Shown here: positions 63,312 to 64,000 of the stretch, in pieces
Position numbering within the stretch: position 1 is the first letter of the stretch
Layout of the letters: each line of letters opens with the position of its first letter
NCBI RefSeq assembly: GCF_039993895.1
Contig: NZ_CP121194.1
Coordinates: forward strand, 1,674,001 to 1,738,000
Length of the DNA stretch: 64,000 nt
Origin: Edaphobacter paludis
GTDB taxonomy: Bacteria > Acidobacteriota > Terriglobia > Terriglobales > Acidobacteriaceae
Reading direction: 5' to 3'
Translations under genes and position numbers: made by a program
Notes under the pieces: generated by a model
What the model saw: only the letters and a program-made list of their open reading frames with translations
Databases searched by the model: none
What the model was told of the DNA's origin: nothing

Positions 63312-64000
63312 CGGGCAGAGAGGGCTAGTTGTCCGGCGAAGGCGTCGAGGGAGAGCGAGCGGAGGAGATTGCGGCGGAGGCCGCTGTAGACCTGATCGAG
63401 GCCGCGGGATGCGCCTTCGATCCACTGGAAGGAGAGGGTCTGCGAGAGGCGGTCGAGCTCTGTACGAAGGTCGGTGTTGCGGATGAGTTCGGGCGTTCCG
63501 GCACCGAGGAGGAGAAGGTCTTCGAGAAGGAGGGAGAGGGAGCGCAGCAGTGCGGTGGTCTTTTGCTGGCCTTCGGCTCCGGCGCGATAGGTTTCGGTCA
63601 TCTTGAAGAGCGCGGTGTGATCGGGCTCGCTGGCGGCGGTGCGGAGGAGCAGGAGAGCGTCGGCGCGAGCGGCTGTGTAGGCGGCGAGGTCGAAGCCGAG
63701 GGCTTTGCCTGCGGCTCCTTGAGAGAGGCGGGCGATGAGAGTGCGCTGCTTGGGCGGAACGTCGGGGCGACGGTCGGCGAGCAGCATCTCGATCTCTTCG
63801 ACGGGCAGTGCTCCGAGACGAACGGTGGCGCAGCGGGAACGAATGGTAGGCAGCAGCTCGCCGGGGTTTTCGGCGAGGATGATGATGTGGACGGTTGCGG
63901 GCGGCTCTTCAAGGACTTTGAGCAGGGAATTGGCCGCTTCTTTCATGAAGCTGGCGGCGGTGAGGATGAAGATCTTCTTTGGCGCTTCCGAGGGAAGGTA
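63308..64000 (-). CDS. holB: DNA polymerase III delta-prime subunit, 3' part
   Basis: The frame stays open to the right edge, giving the C-terminal 230 residues. Reading KIFILTAASFMKEAANSLLKVLEEPP then PTIRSRCATVRLG is the standard core of clamp-loader delta-prime (sensor regions with the SRC motif). The remaining part is the collar domain. The N-terminal P-loop lies beyond the window. It is the first visible gene of an operon holB-sua5-CYTH. Confidence 0.9.
   Translation of the reverse strand, partial: YLPSEAPKKIFILTAASFMKEAANSLLKVLEEPPATVHIIILAENPGELLPTIRSRCATVRLGALPVEEIEMLLADRRPDVPPKQRTLIARLSQGAAGKALGFDLAAYTAARADALLLLRTAASEPDHTALFKMTETYRAGAEGQQKTTALLRSLSLLLEDLLLLGAGTPELIRNTDLRTELDRLSQTLSFQWIEGASRGLDQVYSGLRRNLLRSLSLDAFAGQLALSAR

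Overview
This window looks like the chromosome of an acidobacterium close to Terriglobus, Granulicella or Edaphobacter. That assignment is inferred from protein style and not tested by a search. The pointers are: Gram-negative envelope genes (lpxB with an MsbA-type exporter, a TolC-family protein, beta-barrel proteins, TonB proteins), a PEP-CTERM protein, a membrane pyrophosphatase, an E1 alpha-beta fusion, moderately high GC and dense coding. I saw no tRNA, rRNA, CRISPR array, IS element or prophage. The content is housekeeping and sensory, with one compact stress module.

Layout. 0-5.6 kb: the 5' end of lpxB behind an ABC exporter, a DUF1223 protein, HemW and threonine aldolase. A 458-bp AT-rich gap with short repeats follows. 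6.0-15.2 kb: a CHASE3-PAS histidine kinase with a lone receiver, then a complete phosphate regulon phoB-phoR-pstS-pstC-pstA-pstB-phoU. Both phoB and pstS are preceded by four direct-repeat half-sites in 11-bp phase that look like Pho boxes. 15.2-22.7 kb: an AddAB-like helicase/nuclease pair and an MFS transporter. 22.7-28.0 kb: a copper-type SCO protein, two paralogous beta-barrels, a degenerate M48-like secreted protein and a TonB. 28.4-32.5 kb: galE, a DUF421 protein and a fluoride-resistance island. 32.6-46.1 kb: a Dcp peptidase, acetyl-CoA synthetase, a large PAS kinase, HU, SppA, a glycosyltransferase, proline dehydrogenase, an ArsR/SRPBCC pair and a DUF1348 protein. 46.5-64.0 kb: a TolC-family protein, a PEP-CTERM protein, a DUF255 protein, MscS, a subtilase, H+-pyrophosphatase, an E1 fusion, a chemoreceptor, a small TonB-domain protein, CYTH, Sua5 and the 3' part of holB.

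The most striking system is the fluoride island at 30.04-32.47 kb. Two separate promoter-riboswitch-gene units sit in tandem. The first drives crcB (Fluc channel). The second drives a CLC antiporter with fluoride-clade features (GNN in place of GSGIP, GREGT in place of GREGP). Each aptamer is followed by an RNA arm that could pair with the gene's own Shine-Dalgarno, suggesting translational ON switches. The CLC protein ends in a domain that looks like DUF190, a PII-like family often found beside crcB. An in-frame ATG with a good Shine-Dalgarno lies exactly at the start of that domain, so the gene may also make a free DUF190-like protein.

Other regulation readable from sequence: an ArsR/SRPBCC operon whose promoter is flanked by two identical-arm palindromes 41 bp apart, a stable hairpin between pstS and pstC, and several strong intrinsic terminators.
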